Source: Gorsachius magnificus (taxonomy: Eukaryota; Chordata; Aves; Pelecaniformes; Ardeidae). Taken from it: a stretch of DNA of 64,000 bases. Under the pieces are notes generated by a model. It saw only the letters and a program-made list of their open reading frames with translations, searched no databases and was not told the origin of the DNA. Made by a program: the position numbers and the translations under genes. Location of the stretch: contig CM067084.1 of NCBI GenBank assembly GCA_034008185.1, forward strand, positions 45,397,099-45,461,098, read 5' to 3'. Within the stretch, counting starts at the first letter, position 1. Each line of letters opens with the position of its first letter. Below, in pieces: positions 51,841 to 64,000 of the stretch.

Positions 51841-52170
51841 TATTTCTTCATCTTCTGTTTCTCATATTGCCTCTCATTTTTTTCTGTGATACTCTTTTCA
51901 TCTTTCTTATTCCTAATTAACACTTGTTAACACTTTGGTTTTTTTCCTTGTCTTCTTTTGCTTTTTTAATTCTTTCATATAGTTCTGTTTTCATTCTTCT
52001 TCGTATGTGTGATTTCCCTGTTGGGTAATCTCTCTGTTCATTTTCTCAGGTTCTTTCTTCTGTTACTTTCCTCCTTTCGCTGTTACCTTCTCCTTTTGCT
52101 TTCTGCTTCCTTTCATCCATTGTGCCATGTGTCTAACTTCTCCTTGCCTAACTGTATTGCTTTTCTGTCA
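51841..52170. repeat. Pyrimidine-rich (T/C) strand-asymmetric tract
   Basis: For about 330 bp the plus strand is mostly T and C (TTCTTC, TTTTCTTCTG, CTCCTTTTGCTTTC), so the minus strand is purine-rich. It is not a pure microsatellite but a diffuse polypyrimidine region. The plus frame at 52009-52323 (Leu/Ser/Phe-rich) is a translation of this bias rather than a gene. Confidence 0.6.
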
Positions 52171-55100
52171 AAAAGGACTCCTCCAGTGCTTCTGATAGCG
52201 CTTGTTCCATGTGAATCATTTGAGTGGTGTTATTTAAACAAATTGGTTTTTGCTATTCTACCAAAAATTTTCTTACCCTTTTCAAAACTACGTAGTTCAG
52301 TCTGCTCTAAGGACATATTTTAGGATTGTAGCTGCAGTAAAATATCATAACAGTGGCCTAAACGATGACGATAGTACTGTATAAAGTGTGAATGTTATAA
52401 CATACAATGGGTCTAAAACTCTTAGCGTAATTTAAGATCTTTTTAGTAACTAGTAATCTACATGTGCATTCATCTGTATTGAATTTTCCTCTTTAGAGGG
52501 GATGATACAATGCAGTATAGCAATATGCAACAGTTTTACCAACTTAAACGTATGTTACCATGCAAGATCCCAGTCTAAATTATTTATTAGAGGTGGAATT
52601 GCTTTTTCTTCCATGTTATTCCTTTAAGACAGGCAGTGCAGGCCAATGTATTTGAAAACTGGGACTTCTCACACAGAATGAGCTTACAGGGCAACATTAT
52701 CCACAGTCTCTTGAGCATGTAGCATCAGTCTGCCTTTGGATCATTCCTTTAAAAAAGACTAAGTGTTCTCAGCCTTCTAGGGTTTCCCCCCTTACCGTCA
52801 AGGGAAATATTGGCATGAGTGTTAGTAGGTCTCAACTTCTATAAACAGTGACTCCAGCAGGAACTTTTTCCTGAGAAATTGCCATGTAAATGTTGTTCTC
52901 TGTGCTGGATTTGATTCTCACAGCGTGAGACATTTTTCAGTAAGCAGTATACCCTGGTTTGAGAGCCATGGGATAACAGAACTTCTGTTAGAGCTCTGGG
53001 TTTAAGCAGAACTTTTTTTTAAGAGAAAGTAAACTGCGAAGCTTTAGGCTTTCATATCAAAATTTGGACAGCAAGCAATAGAGGGAACATTTATTATTTC
53101 TTTCTCTACACTGTTGTCAGAATGTTTTGCACAGGAATATGATATTGTGAATTGCAGTGTTACACACTGAGGGACTAAGGAATTTCTGATAGAACTTCTT
53201 ATGAGCCTTATCTTTTGGGAATATAAAAGAAGAAAAGAAAGAAGACCTGTCTTTATGAGTCAGAGGATATCAATGAACAGCCATGAAAAAAAGATAGGCA
53301 ATCACTGCATGAATTGAGAAGGTATTTCCACTAACAACAGAGAGAAAAGAAATCTGTGCATTGAGAATTTAAAAAAAAAAAATTGTAAATTATTTTCAGA
53401 AGTAAATTTCTAATCTCAGAGGAGAGGGTTTAGGACTGCATTCCATGAAGATGGGATAGCTAGAAATAAAGATGAACACGAGTTCGATTTATAAACTGCG
53501 GTTGCTTGTTATCACAGGCAATAAGCTAGTGATCTCTTCAGCGCTTTCTGTGGAACTAATGTAGAGGTGGCCACTTAATAAGAATTATTCATGTTCCCTT
53601 CCTCATTATTCCCTGTTATTCACATTTTAGCTTACTTCTTACAGTTTGGTTTTGGAGAAGGTCTCAGCTCTCTCCATTTTCTTGAAGTCCCTGATACCCT
53701 GACAGAAAATCAATGGACGTATATTCCCTCTAAACTTAATAACACTCTTTACCACTTGGATGAGGTCAGTAAGAAGCAGTTTATTTTGTCTTGCTGCATC
53801 GCTGAATGGTTTGCAACATTGCCTCCTGGTTCCGGATAGTACAGGGAAATAAAAACCCAAATCTCTATAATGTAGAGTTCACTCTACCACAGCTTGAGTT
53901 GCCAGGACATTTTTTTTCCTTTGCAAAAGGAGATGTTTTATTTTTTGAACTTGAGGTGATTAATTATATCGTAGTACACTAAGAGAGTGCTTTATTCCTG
54001 ACTAAGCTACATTTTCACTGAGGCTTTGTAATATATAGACAAGATTTCCTTGATATAAAGTATGATTTTTAGATACCATGACAATGTAAGTATAGGGGAA
54101 AAAATGCTTTCTGTAGCCTAAAAGTGAGTTTAGAAAAATTTGTCAAGAAAGAAACTTGTAAGTCAACTTTCCAAGTGAATCAGTGCTGAGCTAATAGAAT
54201 AGTTTGCAACTTGGGATTAACTTAAATACTAGTAATAGTACTAAATTAGTTCCTTTTATCCACTCTACTAATATAGATGCTACCTACCCTTGTTAATGAA
54301 AAGATATGAAAAAATGACCATATTAATTATTCAAACACAAGTAGCTTTAAATAGGTGGATTAGTGAAGAAAAAAGAACCTTTGATAGAAGAAGAGCATTT
54401 ATTTTCCCAAATATGTAAGTAAAAATTTCCAAATAAAATATCGAAGTAATTTATAAACAAACGCCTCATTCCAAATGGTTATCATGCTTCACAAAAACAT
54501 TAGGAATTTAAAGCATAACTTAACTGATCTGGAGAAACACCATTATATTCCTTACTGGTCATGACAGGCATTGTTTTAACTTTCTAAGTTCTGGAATGCT
54601 TGATAGGAACGACTCAAGATTAGAGCAGCTTTCATGGCTATGAATATCATATATACTACTTTACCATTCATTTTGTTAATGACATACTAAGCCCTGTTTC
54701 TATAGAGCTTTTGTATCATAGTCTTGATTTTGGAGTAAGTTATTTGGTGCCTGTTTACTTAGAGTCTAAGAGGGCAGTTTAAAAACACATCTGCATTTTC
54801 AGATACCGAAATACAATTTAGAATTATAAATTAAGACTCTCTAGCTTTAAAATGCTTTTTTATAATTTAAACTTTTTAATTTTTTTTTTTTTGTTAAAGA
54901 AAATAATTGTCTTAGAGAAGAAGTGGAATATGTTCATGAGAGCCCTGTCTTTTGCAAGTGTAAGAGCAATTGAAATCAGAACTAGGAAACTAGGACAGGA
55001 AATTAACTCCACTTCAATACTAAAAGGCTCTCTAATGTCTAGCAGGTACCTGTCCTGTAGTATAATACTGAAATGTTTAAATATACCTACATTCAAAGTC

Positions 55101-56401
55101 TCCATGATCTAGAATAGTAATTTATAATTAGGCAAGTGGATTTTCTTCTAACATATATTTCCTATTATCTTCAAAAAAATGCATCAGATGTTTTTAAAAT
55201 AGCTTTTTGCTCATGTTCATTAGTTCAACATTTCTTATTTTTCGAGGTTTCCATGTAGTCTATATCAAACATGCAAACATGCTTCATTCAGCCTGCAGAA
55301 TAATTATGAAGCAACTATTAACGTAGCTGAAGAGAGAAAACATGCCATTTATGAGCTGGATCATTCTTTTTGGTTTCTATTTTATTACCAATATCAAACA
55401 TTAAGAATCCATGATTCCCCCCAAAGTAATGACATTATATAAAATCAACAAACTTTTATTAGGAGGAGTGTTTATTTTCTTTTCCTTCCTGCTTCTGAGT
55501 CTCTGGAGTATATTCAGTTCATATTTCCAATCTTTTTCTTCACAAGCACAAGCATCTTTATTTGTTTATATTTTTAGAAAAGTGAAGGTGATTGCTAGAT
55601 CAAGGAGAGATATTTGTGAGAAAGCAAGGAATTATTAGTCTTCTGATAAAATATGAAAGTTTACTGCATTGTTATAGCTTGCCATAATCAAGTAGCAAAC
55701 AAAGAAGCTATGAATAATAGCATGGAAACGTATTGTTTTGGCCTTAGATATTAATTGTAACAAAAGGTTTGGAGTCCTTTGCCTATGACAGTGGAAGTAA
55801 TAGATGGCAAAACATTTCTGACTTCACTGCATCTGATACTTCCACCAAGAAATTGGTGTTCAGAAGAATTAACTAGTAGGAAGAACATACCTTGGCTCCT
55901 AAATTTGCTAATCCTTTCATAAATATTTTATTCTGTTAAATTTTGAGAGTGAGGTAATTTAAGGACACTAATTTAGTATCTGTGTCCACTCACAGCCGAC
56001 ATATGGCTTCACTGAATATGCAATATGAAACTTGGAATGCATAAAAACATTATACACACAAGTATGTTATTTACTGTATTTTATAACAGAAGAACATTAA
56101 TGGGTTTACTCAGAGTATACTAACAGATACTGAAAATTTCACTCATGACTACTTTTTATCAAAGCAAATAGATCAATTTGGAAGCTTTTATTTCAGGAAG
56201 GAAGTCACATCAAGATGAAGGCACCAAGGCATAAAATAGGATTAATCAATACAGGCTCAACATAGATGTCAAAAACCAAATAAAACCATACACAGTACTG
56301 TCTGTAGGAACAGCATTAGAGAAATTATGATAGAAGCATAATAGAGGCATTACCAAGATGTTTAAATGTTGTATATCTATGTTTATACATATCATTGACA
56401 G

Positions 56402-56432
56402 TGTATATCTATACATATACATATACATATCT
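56402..56432. repeat. Simple repeat, (ATACAT)n
   Basis: TATATCTATACATATACATATACATATC: about four units of ATACAT, similar in type to the run at 25350. Confidence 0.75.
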
Positions 56433-56903
56433 CTAAGTCTTCTGAAACGTCTGGCCCATTTAAGAGCCAGTTTACAAGCAAGCCGGTTTACACAGGAAGG
56501 AAGGGAATATCTTGTCCTTAATCATACTCAGCACTGACACTTCCACTGGAAGAAGCACCATGATTGTGCATAACAGTCTCCAAGGCACTTACAGATCTTC
56601 TCTAGTGGCCTTGGCATGTGGAGAAGGTAGATGCTTCGCCTCCCCATATGTGTTTAATAGCACAGTTTAAAAGCATGGTTTCCAAGACAACTGTGGTGTT
56701 GTACTGAAGATTTTTACCCGAGTCTAAAATGGAGAGCTGAAGGGAGATGATAAGTTTTACATCATTCTTTCACTTCTGCTTGAGAACAGGCTAGCAGTAG
56801 TGTTGCCCTTTGCTTGTCTTTACTCCAAAGTACTGTTTGCAGATTAAAGCAGTATTAACTAGTCCAAAAAACTAATTTCCCTTTCTTATGGAAGGAAAGC
56901 ACT

Positions 56904-56933
56904 GTGCCCAGAATGGAAGTGCCCGGAATGGAA
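56904..56933. repeat. 15-bp tandem duplication
   Basis: GTGCCCAGAATGGAA is followed directly by GTGCCCGGAATGGAA, one substitution apart. Confidence 0.9.
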
Positions 56934-58069
56934 GAAACGAACAGGGGAAAATGAGACTATAGATAACTACAGCTAAACAGAAGTAAGGATCTTGCTGAGC
57001 TCAGCAGGGACACTAAGATAGGGACTCCTGCCTCACATCTACCATTTAGTTCTGAAACCTTCCCTCACCTGAGAGGCAGCAGTTTCCTCTCATAATTGCA
57101 AGATTTCACTTATAAACTCAGCAATATCTTGCTGCTACGACAGGGAAGACCTCTCAGCTTCCACATCTTGCTGAGTTGTGGGAGTTAGATGACCCTGGGA
57201 GATCAATCTTTCCTGAATGGCATGACCTTCAGGCTCCCCGTGAGCTCAGAACTCAGGCAGATCTTGCATTGTGCAATATTTTGCAATGGTAGTGGCAGCT
57301 GGATCACAGGTCAAGGAGGAAGGTTTCTTCGTCTTTTGTTCTTTTTCTTCTTGGCTCCTGTCTGCTGTGTTAGGAAGAAACAGTTAGCTAATTTGAAGTA
57401 GCTTTCTCTTACTTCTACAACAAGCTTCAAAGCCTTCCATGGTGCTTAGAACAGTTGAATGGAAGCAGAAATGGGGGAGCACAGAGGGAGACAGGACCTC
57501 TGTTTTTCATGGAACCAGTGTTTTTAAAAAGTAGTGACACGCTACAAAATAAGCAAATTATGCCCCAGTTATAATAGTATAAATGTGTATAATAAATCTT
57601 TCATTTTCCTGAGGGTGTCAGCCATCCAAAATGTAAATCTGAACTATGGTGTTATAGTCTGTAGGCTAAATTTTGTATAAAAATGACAGTAAATGTTTAA
57701 GAGACTGTTCATGGAGTCTTTATAATGTCAAATTTGTTAACAATCCCACTATTTGTGTTGTTCAACTGCAAGCCCTCCATAAGGACTCCATGAGGATTGT
57801 CTGTCTTACATTAAAGTTTCAATTTTTGATCAAGATATTGAATTAAAAAGTTGATTTCTGCAAGGTACTGAATGTAATTCTCCTTAATTAGCAAAGTTCT
57901 TCAACACATGCTAAAACTGATGCATGCTTTTGGCTTTAATGTATGTGTTTCAGTAACTTAAATCCGATATGCTGCTGCCAGAGACCAACAAAGGGACATG
58001 TTGCAAACATACCTTATGTCTAACTGAAGACTCATAAACATTGTTACACTGCAATGAAAACATCACAGC

Positions 58070-58074
58070 ATAAG
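58070..58074. repeat. Target-site duplication, left copy (ATAAG)
   Basis: ATAAG precedes the opening TG of the short LTR and recurs exactly at 58287-58291 after its terminal CA. Confidence 0.85.
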
Positions 58075-58286
58075 TGTGGTGGGTTGACCCTGGCTGGGCA
58101 CCAGGTGCCCACCAAAGCTGCTCTATCGCTCCCCTCCTCAACCGGAGAGGGGAGAGAAATTATAACGAAAGGCTCGTGGGTCGAGATAAGGACAGGGAGA
58201 GATCACTCAGATCTCTGGCAGCTTCTCACAGAAGTTGCCCCAGTAGCCCCACCACTATCAAAACCTTGCCACACAAATCCAGAACA
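58075..58286 (-). mobile_element. Internally deleted solo LTR, same family as 13761-14791
   Basis: A 212-bp element starts TGTGGTGGGTTGACCCTGG and ends CCAGAACA. It is flanked by a perfect 5-bp duplication (ATAAG). Its first about 135 bp match the start of the LTR at 13761, including GGGTCGAGATAAGGACAGGG. Its last about 70 bp match the end of that LTR, including GCAGCTTCTCACAGAAG and CAAAACCTTGCCACACAAA. The roughly 820 bp between (about 13900-14720 of the longer copy), with the tandem array, AATAAA and TATA-like box, is missing. A few bases of filler (GATCTCT) sit at the join near 58210-58216. Intact ends and duplication show that the deletion affected a true insertion or its source. Confidence 0.88.
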
Positions 58287-58291
58287 ATAAG
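58287..58291. repeat. Target-site duplication, right copy (ATAAG)
   Basis: This is identical to 58070-58074. Confidence 0.85.
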
Positions 58292-61200
58292 TGAAATTCA
58301 AAACCAGACGTGTGTAGGGCTAGATTCTCAGCTGGAGTGCATCTCTCTCACTCTATTGACTTTAAAATATTTTTACAAGGCAAATTAGTAAAAGGTGCTT
58401 GATAAAATGATACACAAATAACTTTTGTCCAGGTTTTAATCTTAAATTACACATTTTTTTTAAGTTTTGTGGAGTATTATTTTTAGTAAGTATATACTGC
58501 ATCACCACAAGGTAAATTCCTTTTTCTGTTTATTTACTCTTTTGTGAAGTCAGGCACCTTCATTGAGAAATCACCAGTAAGTAAGCATTCTGCATTCTGA
58601 GTTCTTATGTCACAAGAAATGCCAAAATTAGTGGTAACTGACTTGAGTCATTTCCTTAGGTTTTTAAAAAAAAATTGGCTTTGATATGATTGAAATTAGA
58701 TGTTTTGCATAGTTTCTGTGAGCCTTTTCTCTTTGTAGTTGTTAAGAAAGAGCTTGCAAGAGGAAAAGAAACAATATATATACCCATTTTAATGATTACA
58801 TGTAGGTTTCCTTGTATCGAAAGTAGGTTGTTGAATGGGAAGAAGAAAATTTGGTACCACCTTAGCTACCACCATGCTGTGCTATCCTTAAAGCCATGTA
58901 GAAAAGCCTCCCCCTTCTGCGTGCGACAGTCAAGAAAGCCTTTCATCTACCTGGGAGGAACTTGAATTTCTTCTAGGTTTACAATAAACAAAGCTTTATT
59001 ATAAAGAGCTTTTCAGTGTTTGCTTAATATAAGTTGTCTCAACATTTTTTCAGAGCTAAGGCTGTAAAACACAGAGAAGATTTTAGATTGTGCTTTCACA
59101 GAGTCACGAGAGGACTGGCTGGAATCTCTAAGTAGAAAGAGCACATAGTGGAGGGGGATATGGGCAAGAGCATGAGCTAACTAAACTGTGGGTACATTTC
59201 AAGAATAAAACTGTAAGGAAGGTTTTACATGTGGATATTGACTGTGGGTAGATGCATGTCGAAAGCTGAGCATTAAGGCTCCTGAAAAGATATTGACAAT
59301 TTATTCAGAAGGAAGAAATCTGTTCTTTATTTACAACGCATTTCAATTTCTGTGTGCTTCCTAAAGGAAACAAAAAATGAAAATATTCCTTCAAAATAAT
59401 AAGTTATTAATTAAAACACATTTTATCTTGAAACAAAAGACACACATTGCATGCTTGAGTTTCCCAGCATGCATATTTCCTCTTTTTGATACTTTCCTTG
59501 AAGTGTATTTTCATTTCTCCATCCATTTTATACAGCATCAGAATTACCTAACTAGACACAAGAAATTGCACAGCATATCGAAATTGCTGTTTAGGAAGTA
59601 TCCTTCAATAGGTAGCCCTCTCTGATCATTTTCTTTCCCTTATGTTTGGGTGAGTACTTGTTTTGGAAACTTATCAGTTGCTGAATAAGTCTGTTTTCAA
59701 CTGAAATCAATATATGTATATGAAAATTCTTTAAATTATTAAGATTTTAAAATGCAATGAAAAATTCCATATTTGGTTATTGTTAATTGAAACAAGCCTC
59801 CTAATTACTTATTGTTTGTGAAATTGGGTTCTTTTTCCCCTCCTCAAACATACAATGTTGTAATACAGAAGTACAAGGTTATAACTAGCTTAATCTAAAA
59901 TTCTGGATTGTTTTACACAATTAATAAGGTACTTCTTAAAATTATGTTTGTCTCTCTTAGTTTGAAATGTTATCAAGTCCATTGCACTTCTGTGAGCCTT
60001 TTTTTTATGGCTACATGCTTAGTCTTTTTACAAGTTCTGGATTTTTGTTCCAGGGATTTGTAATTCATACTTATTTTGTAATGTTGTGTTTTACTACTTG
60101 CTCCACAGGAATTAGCATAAATAACAGGGCTAACAACCTGAAGTCATGGCAGAGACTGTTTTTTGTTGATATTCTCGGGTTTCTCCGCTGCAGACATCCA
60201 ACTGCCCTAACTTTTTTTTTTTTTAAATCTCTTTTAGGACTAAAATTAGCAGTCTTCTAGAGTTAGTTCATCAGTGACAGAAAGATAAGGAAATTATTTA
60301 ATTGTATATGAAGGTTTTGGGGTATAACATGCAGTAACCTAAATGAAAATCTCTTTGTCATGGAGGGCTTCATAGTTGCTCTGTAGCTTGTGTGTATTTG
60401 TACTTTCAATGAAAATAATTTTTTCAGCTTCCAAAACAGTATACTGATGTAGATGAGCTACCTTCTCCTACAGGACTGTTATCTACGTATCAGTAAATAG
60501 TCAAGAATTGTATATATCTGAACAGCTTATAGCATCCTATGTTGAATTAACTGTTGACAGCAAATATAATTTACATCTTGATTGGGATTTTCTTTGTTTT
60601 CTGTGAAAGCTGTGAATTTTATTTCAAAAGAAAAATATATTGCTTCCAGGATATCGCAGGCTAAAACTCCAAATAAAACCTTGTGGAACCCCACCAGCAT
60701 CAAACAATGTAGCTACTATTTGTTAAAGTTGTTAGAATTAAGAATTTGTATCTTAGGTATATGTCAGGCCTCCTATAGGCTTATGACATTTAGAAGAAGT
60801 GTCTTGATGTAGGTTGTAATGACTGCTAAAATAAAACCTGTGAGTGATAAATGAACAGGTTGCTACGGTGAAAGTGTTTAAAGGTTTAGGACTCCTACTG
60901 ATAAAACCACCAGAGAGAGTGTGTAGAAGATTACTCTCTTCTCACCTTTAATTGCATTATTTAAGTTGAACATTTTCTCCACTGAATGGAGTGCAAATAA
61001 TAAAAACCTTTTCCTTTATTATGCAAAGTCCTTTACAAAGAAAGTATAGAGACTATAGGAGTGAGGCTTGCTTTATTTTATTAAATAACCGACCATCGGC
61101 AACGAAGGTCATGGTTGAAGGGAAAATTGAAATTCAACTAAACCAATGATGTATTAGGACTTAATCAAATGGAAATGTTGCAAGTATCTTCAGAGAGGAT

Positions 61201-62499
61201 GTTATTAACAAATTCTTCATGATGCAAAAATAAGCATTTCCAGTGGAGAAGCGAAAGAAGTTTGTCTTACAGAATGAACTGTCTAGAAACACTGGAAGAT
61301 AGTTCTGCTGAAGAAAGGACTGGAATGCTTAAAGTCTTCTTGTCTACCTCATTAATACAAATTTCTCTCACCCAACATTTTTAAAAATTGGCTTTTTGAA
61401 CTATGGAAACTACTTTTGACAGAAAAGATTGGTTATGGAAGAATGTAAGATACTGTCAAGGAGAACCATGCAGCAAAAGAAAAAATATCATTCCTATATG
61501 CTTACAACCTTATTTGTATATTTGATCTTATTGATAATAGACATTAACTGGGGGATTTTTTTTAATGGTTTCCAATTACTTCAGAAAAATAGGATTTGGT
61601 AATGACCCTTTTAAAGCTAGAGGAAACATACAAATTAGCTTGAATGTACATTGCATTTTTCAGATTTGCTCATACATGAACTTCATTCCCTTAAGAACAC
61701 TTGGGCACAGAAAAATTATGTACAATAATAGGCCATGCATGGAGGAGTGAAATATACTTTATAAGTGCAAAAGTAGAAGTTCCTCTGAGACAAGGTCTAT
61801 GAAAACACTTGACACACATGTAGGCAAATTAGTGTTGCATATAATCCAGAACATGGCTTACTTTTTCATTTGTTTTGGCTATTTCATTTTTTTTTTAGCT
61901 TTATTTAGTGGCTATTCAAGCTTAAGGTAAAAAGATACATGAAAAAAAAAGTTAGAAACATTTTATTTGTTGGCTTTTAAACATATTCGTCAATACTGCT
62001 TTTTGAATCCTGAAGGATAAACTGATAGGAGAGTACTTTGTGAGGAAATGGAAATTCTTACTGGCCACAGAGGGGAGAAAATTATTGCAAATTGTAACAA
62101 TATACAGAAAATTCTCCATAAATTGATTAGTCGCACTTTTATGTGCTGTAGCTTGCACAGCACAGATTCAGTTTCATTGATTTTTCTGTAATTGACATAA
62201 AATGGTACACTTATTCTTTCAAGTTATTGCTTCTCAACGTCACCATTTTTTTCCATTATGTGACGTACAATCGGTTCCATTTCTTGACCAGATATTCTTT
62301 TTCTGATCATAAAAGTATCCAGAGATGGTATTTTTGAAGTGAGATATGTTTTGCCATCTAGATAAATGATAGTGGTGTGAAAGTAGAGAATACTGGAGAA
62401 TTAAATGTACTCAAAGAGAAATGTAGCATCAGTCTCTTCTTATTATGAATAACACCAGAAAAGACCAATAATTCTGAAATCAAAGGGTACTAACATTGA
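58292..62499. other. Unique AT-rich DNA, no gene seen
   Basis: I recognise no exon or RNA gene. A possible LINE RT relic is listed at 60600-60710. Open frames at 58690-58965, 59377-59625, 59967-60260 and 60582-60812 (plus) carry no visible domain. A T-run lies near 60211-60223. Confidence 0.5.
60600..60710 (-). mobile_element. Possible ancient CR1-like RT relic (weak)
   Basis: On the minus strand, around 60675-60705, the text translates as GGVPQGF. This resembles RT motif B (SGVPQGSVL) of CR1-type LINEs. The flanks keep only a vague resemblance and motif C is not found. A chance match is possible. Confidence 0.3.
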
Positions 62500-62560
62500 A
62501 TGGGCAAGATCACATAGCTATGAAGTGTAACAGTTTTGTCTCTGATTTAGAAAATGGTTA
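62500..62560 (-). mobile_element. Possible MIR-like relic (weak)
   Basis: TGGGCAAGATCACATAGCTA followed by TGAAGTGTAACAG parallels the reversed MIR segment TGCCCAAGGTCACACAGCTAGTAAGTGGCAGAG. Only about 40 bp match well. The text resembles the CORE-side half of the copy at 25484. Confidence 0.4.
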
Positions 62561-64000
62561 AACACAGACATTCTTGTATACTTGTTTTCTTTAGTTGAGA
62601 ACTCAGTGCCTCCTCTCTGCAGCTTCTGCTAGGCACAACCCTATGATCCTAAAGTGCTTAAATTTACTAGGCTTTCTCAGAATTAAAAATGAACCAAATA
62701 AAAAAACACTGCTTATTTTCAAAACTTGTGAGAAATCTATCTTCTAACAGAGCACCTATGATTTAATTTCATTTTATTATGCTATGTCATTTCACAACCT
62801 GATACATACATTCCCCGTATCAGTCAGCTTTATCTGTCCCAGTATGTCTAAAATACCCATTTCCTATAAGTTTGTCAGATAAAGGTAGAAAGGGAAGTCT
62901 GTGATTCGGTAATAGTTATATAAAGGGATCAGCAGAAAGGATTTGAATTTTTATGGGTTTGAATATATATTTGTTTCTTCAGACATGCAAAGATTTGTAT
63001 TTTACATCCACCGAGAAAGGTGGTGCTTTCTACATGGGGGCCATCCCAGTCTAGCATGCTAATAGTCATCTTGCTCTATTTCTTCATTAGTCAACCAGGC
63101 ACAACAGCTGGGGCAGTCCAATGTATTTCTTGTAACAGTAGATGAATGTTATTTTAGTCTTTAGAAAGTTTATTCTGAAGACAGCTGGGTTCATAAGCCA
63201 TGATCCCAGACAAGTCTACAAGTCTGGTAATAAAGCATGTGCCCTCTTCCCCCTGAATCCATCACCAGCTGATGAGCCAGCTCACATCGCAAGCTATAGA
63301 GCTGTGTTAGCAGAAGCCTTCACTAAGTGTGAAGGCTATTAATGGGGGTGCGATACACAGAGATTGCTAGCTGTAGTTGAGGGTGGGTGTCCAAATGTGC
63401 TGATGAAGCCTACTAGGTTTTAATTTCATTTTAATGGGATATTTTAATCTTTTAATGAGTTAGTAATGCAACTGATATACTAGTTCTTTTTTTCCCCCCA
63501 TGCAAAGACAGAATCGCTTGGTTATATACTAGTAGTAATTATGGAGTATCCAGCTTGGAGCTACCAAGACCAGTGCCTCATTTTCCAGGCATTTCTTGTG
63601 TGTGTGTTTACAGAGTGAATACATATTTCTGTCACTGGAAGTTCCTGACAGATTGAACTATTTATAACAGAGGTCCAAGATCTTTTCAGCAAATAGTATA
63701 CAATCTAGGAGGAAAGCCATCTTTCAAATGCATACATTCTTTAAAAGAAATACCCACTTATTTTCTTCAGTAATCTTATTTTCAAAGAAGGCCATTTAAG
63801 CCAGTTATTGTACAATTAGAGGCTAAACAATGGAAAGAGACTGTAAATATCCTCTAGTCACCCAGCTGTGGATTTTTGCTACTCAGAAAATATCTGGGCG
63901 CTACCAAGACGGTATGGTTATCTCCATACAGCCCTTAACAATCTTCCCATGTATTCTGGATGCAATGGAGCTGCACCCCAGAGACACCTGGATGATGTCA
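62561..64000. other. Unique DNA, no gene seen
   Basis: There is no exon or RNA gene. A perfect 9-bp hairpin (AGCCTTCAC, loop TAAGT, GTGAAGGCT) lies at 63315-63337 in a slightly GC-richer stretch (63180-63340). The open frame at 63142-63342 overlaps this and has no recognisable domain. Confidence 0.5.

Larger units (their letters stand above)
52171..58069. other. Unique AT-rich DNA, no gene seen
   Basis: Almost 6 kb without a recognisable exon, RNA gene or repeat family. Small items are an A-run near 53370, a T-run near 54881, an (ATACAT)n run at 56402-56432 and a 15-bp tandem duplication at 56904-56933. Open frames here are short and have no domain. Confidence 0.5.

Noticed and set aside
59095..59140. 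Text TCACAGAGTCACGAGAGGAC resembling a reversed CR1 3' tail
   Set aside because: Similarity ends after about 40 bp and no downstream CR1 block follows.
1..64000. CRISPR arrays, operons, ribosome binding sites, replication origins or prophage
   Set aside because: The sequence is vertebrate nuclear DNA. No regularly spaced repeats or bacterial gene organisation are present.
1..64000. MicroRNA, snRNA, 5S or intact tRNA genes
   Set aside because: No familiar mature miRNA sequence, Sm-site snRNA or full cloverleaf was recognised by eye. A covariance search would be needed to exclude them formally.

Overview
The window reads as nuclear DNA of a bird, and it contains no protein-coding gene that I can support. 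The evidence for a bird is a set of CR1 (chicken repeat 1) LINE copies, three of which end in the ATTCTATGAT-type 3' tail, and two copies of a long LTR beginning TGTGGTGG that I know from avian genomes. The background is AT-rich and poor in CpG. Open reading frames are short and scattered over all frames. The longest ones either lie inside repeats or match no family I recognise. An intergenic gene desert or a very large intron fits best. The LTR family makes a non-galliform (neoavian) bird more likely, but that is inference.

Layout, left to right. 1-6105 is mostly unique AT-rich DNA with a very old LINE reverse-transcriptase relic at 2250-2520. Young CR1 3' ends lie at 6106-6259 (minus) and 12300-12501 (plus), with a possible ancient repeat between them (10728-10998). 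A solo LTR of 1031 bp (13761-14791) has a perfect 5-bp target-site duplication and forms the only GC-rich island of the window. After 5.5 kb of unique DNA comes a CR1 cluster: a 3' end at 20304-20640 and an internally deleted CR1 at 20961-22440. The region 22.4-28.2 kb has little repeat content except a MIR-like SINE relic (25484-25632), and its texture is the most suggestive of conserved regulatory DNA. Another CR1 lies at 28261-28800. The stretch 28.8-64 kb is unique DNA with old CR1 relics (37405-37660, 50038-50170, possibly 60600-60710), MIR-like traces, a GC-richer patch (45499-45880), a 330-bp pyrimidine-rich strand-biased tract (51841-52170), small tandem duplications and microsatellites. 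A 212-bp, internally deleted copy of the same LTR lies at 58075-58286, with its own 5-bp duplication.

Nothing in the window forms an operon, pathway or novel multi-gene system. The most informative items are the pair of LTRs (one full, one reduced to its two ends), the deleted CR1 that has lost its catalytic palm, and the relic LINE and SINE fragments that give the age structure of the locus. All repeat calls rest on recognising family sequence by eye, without a database search.
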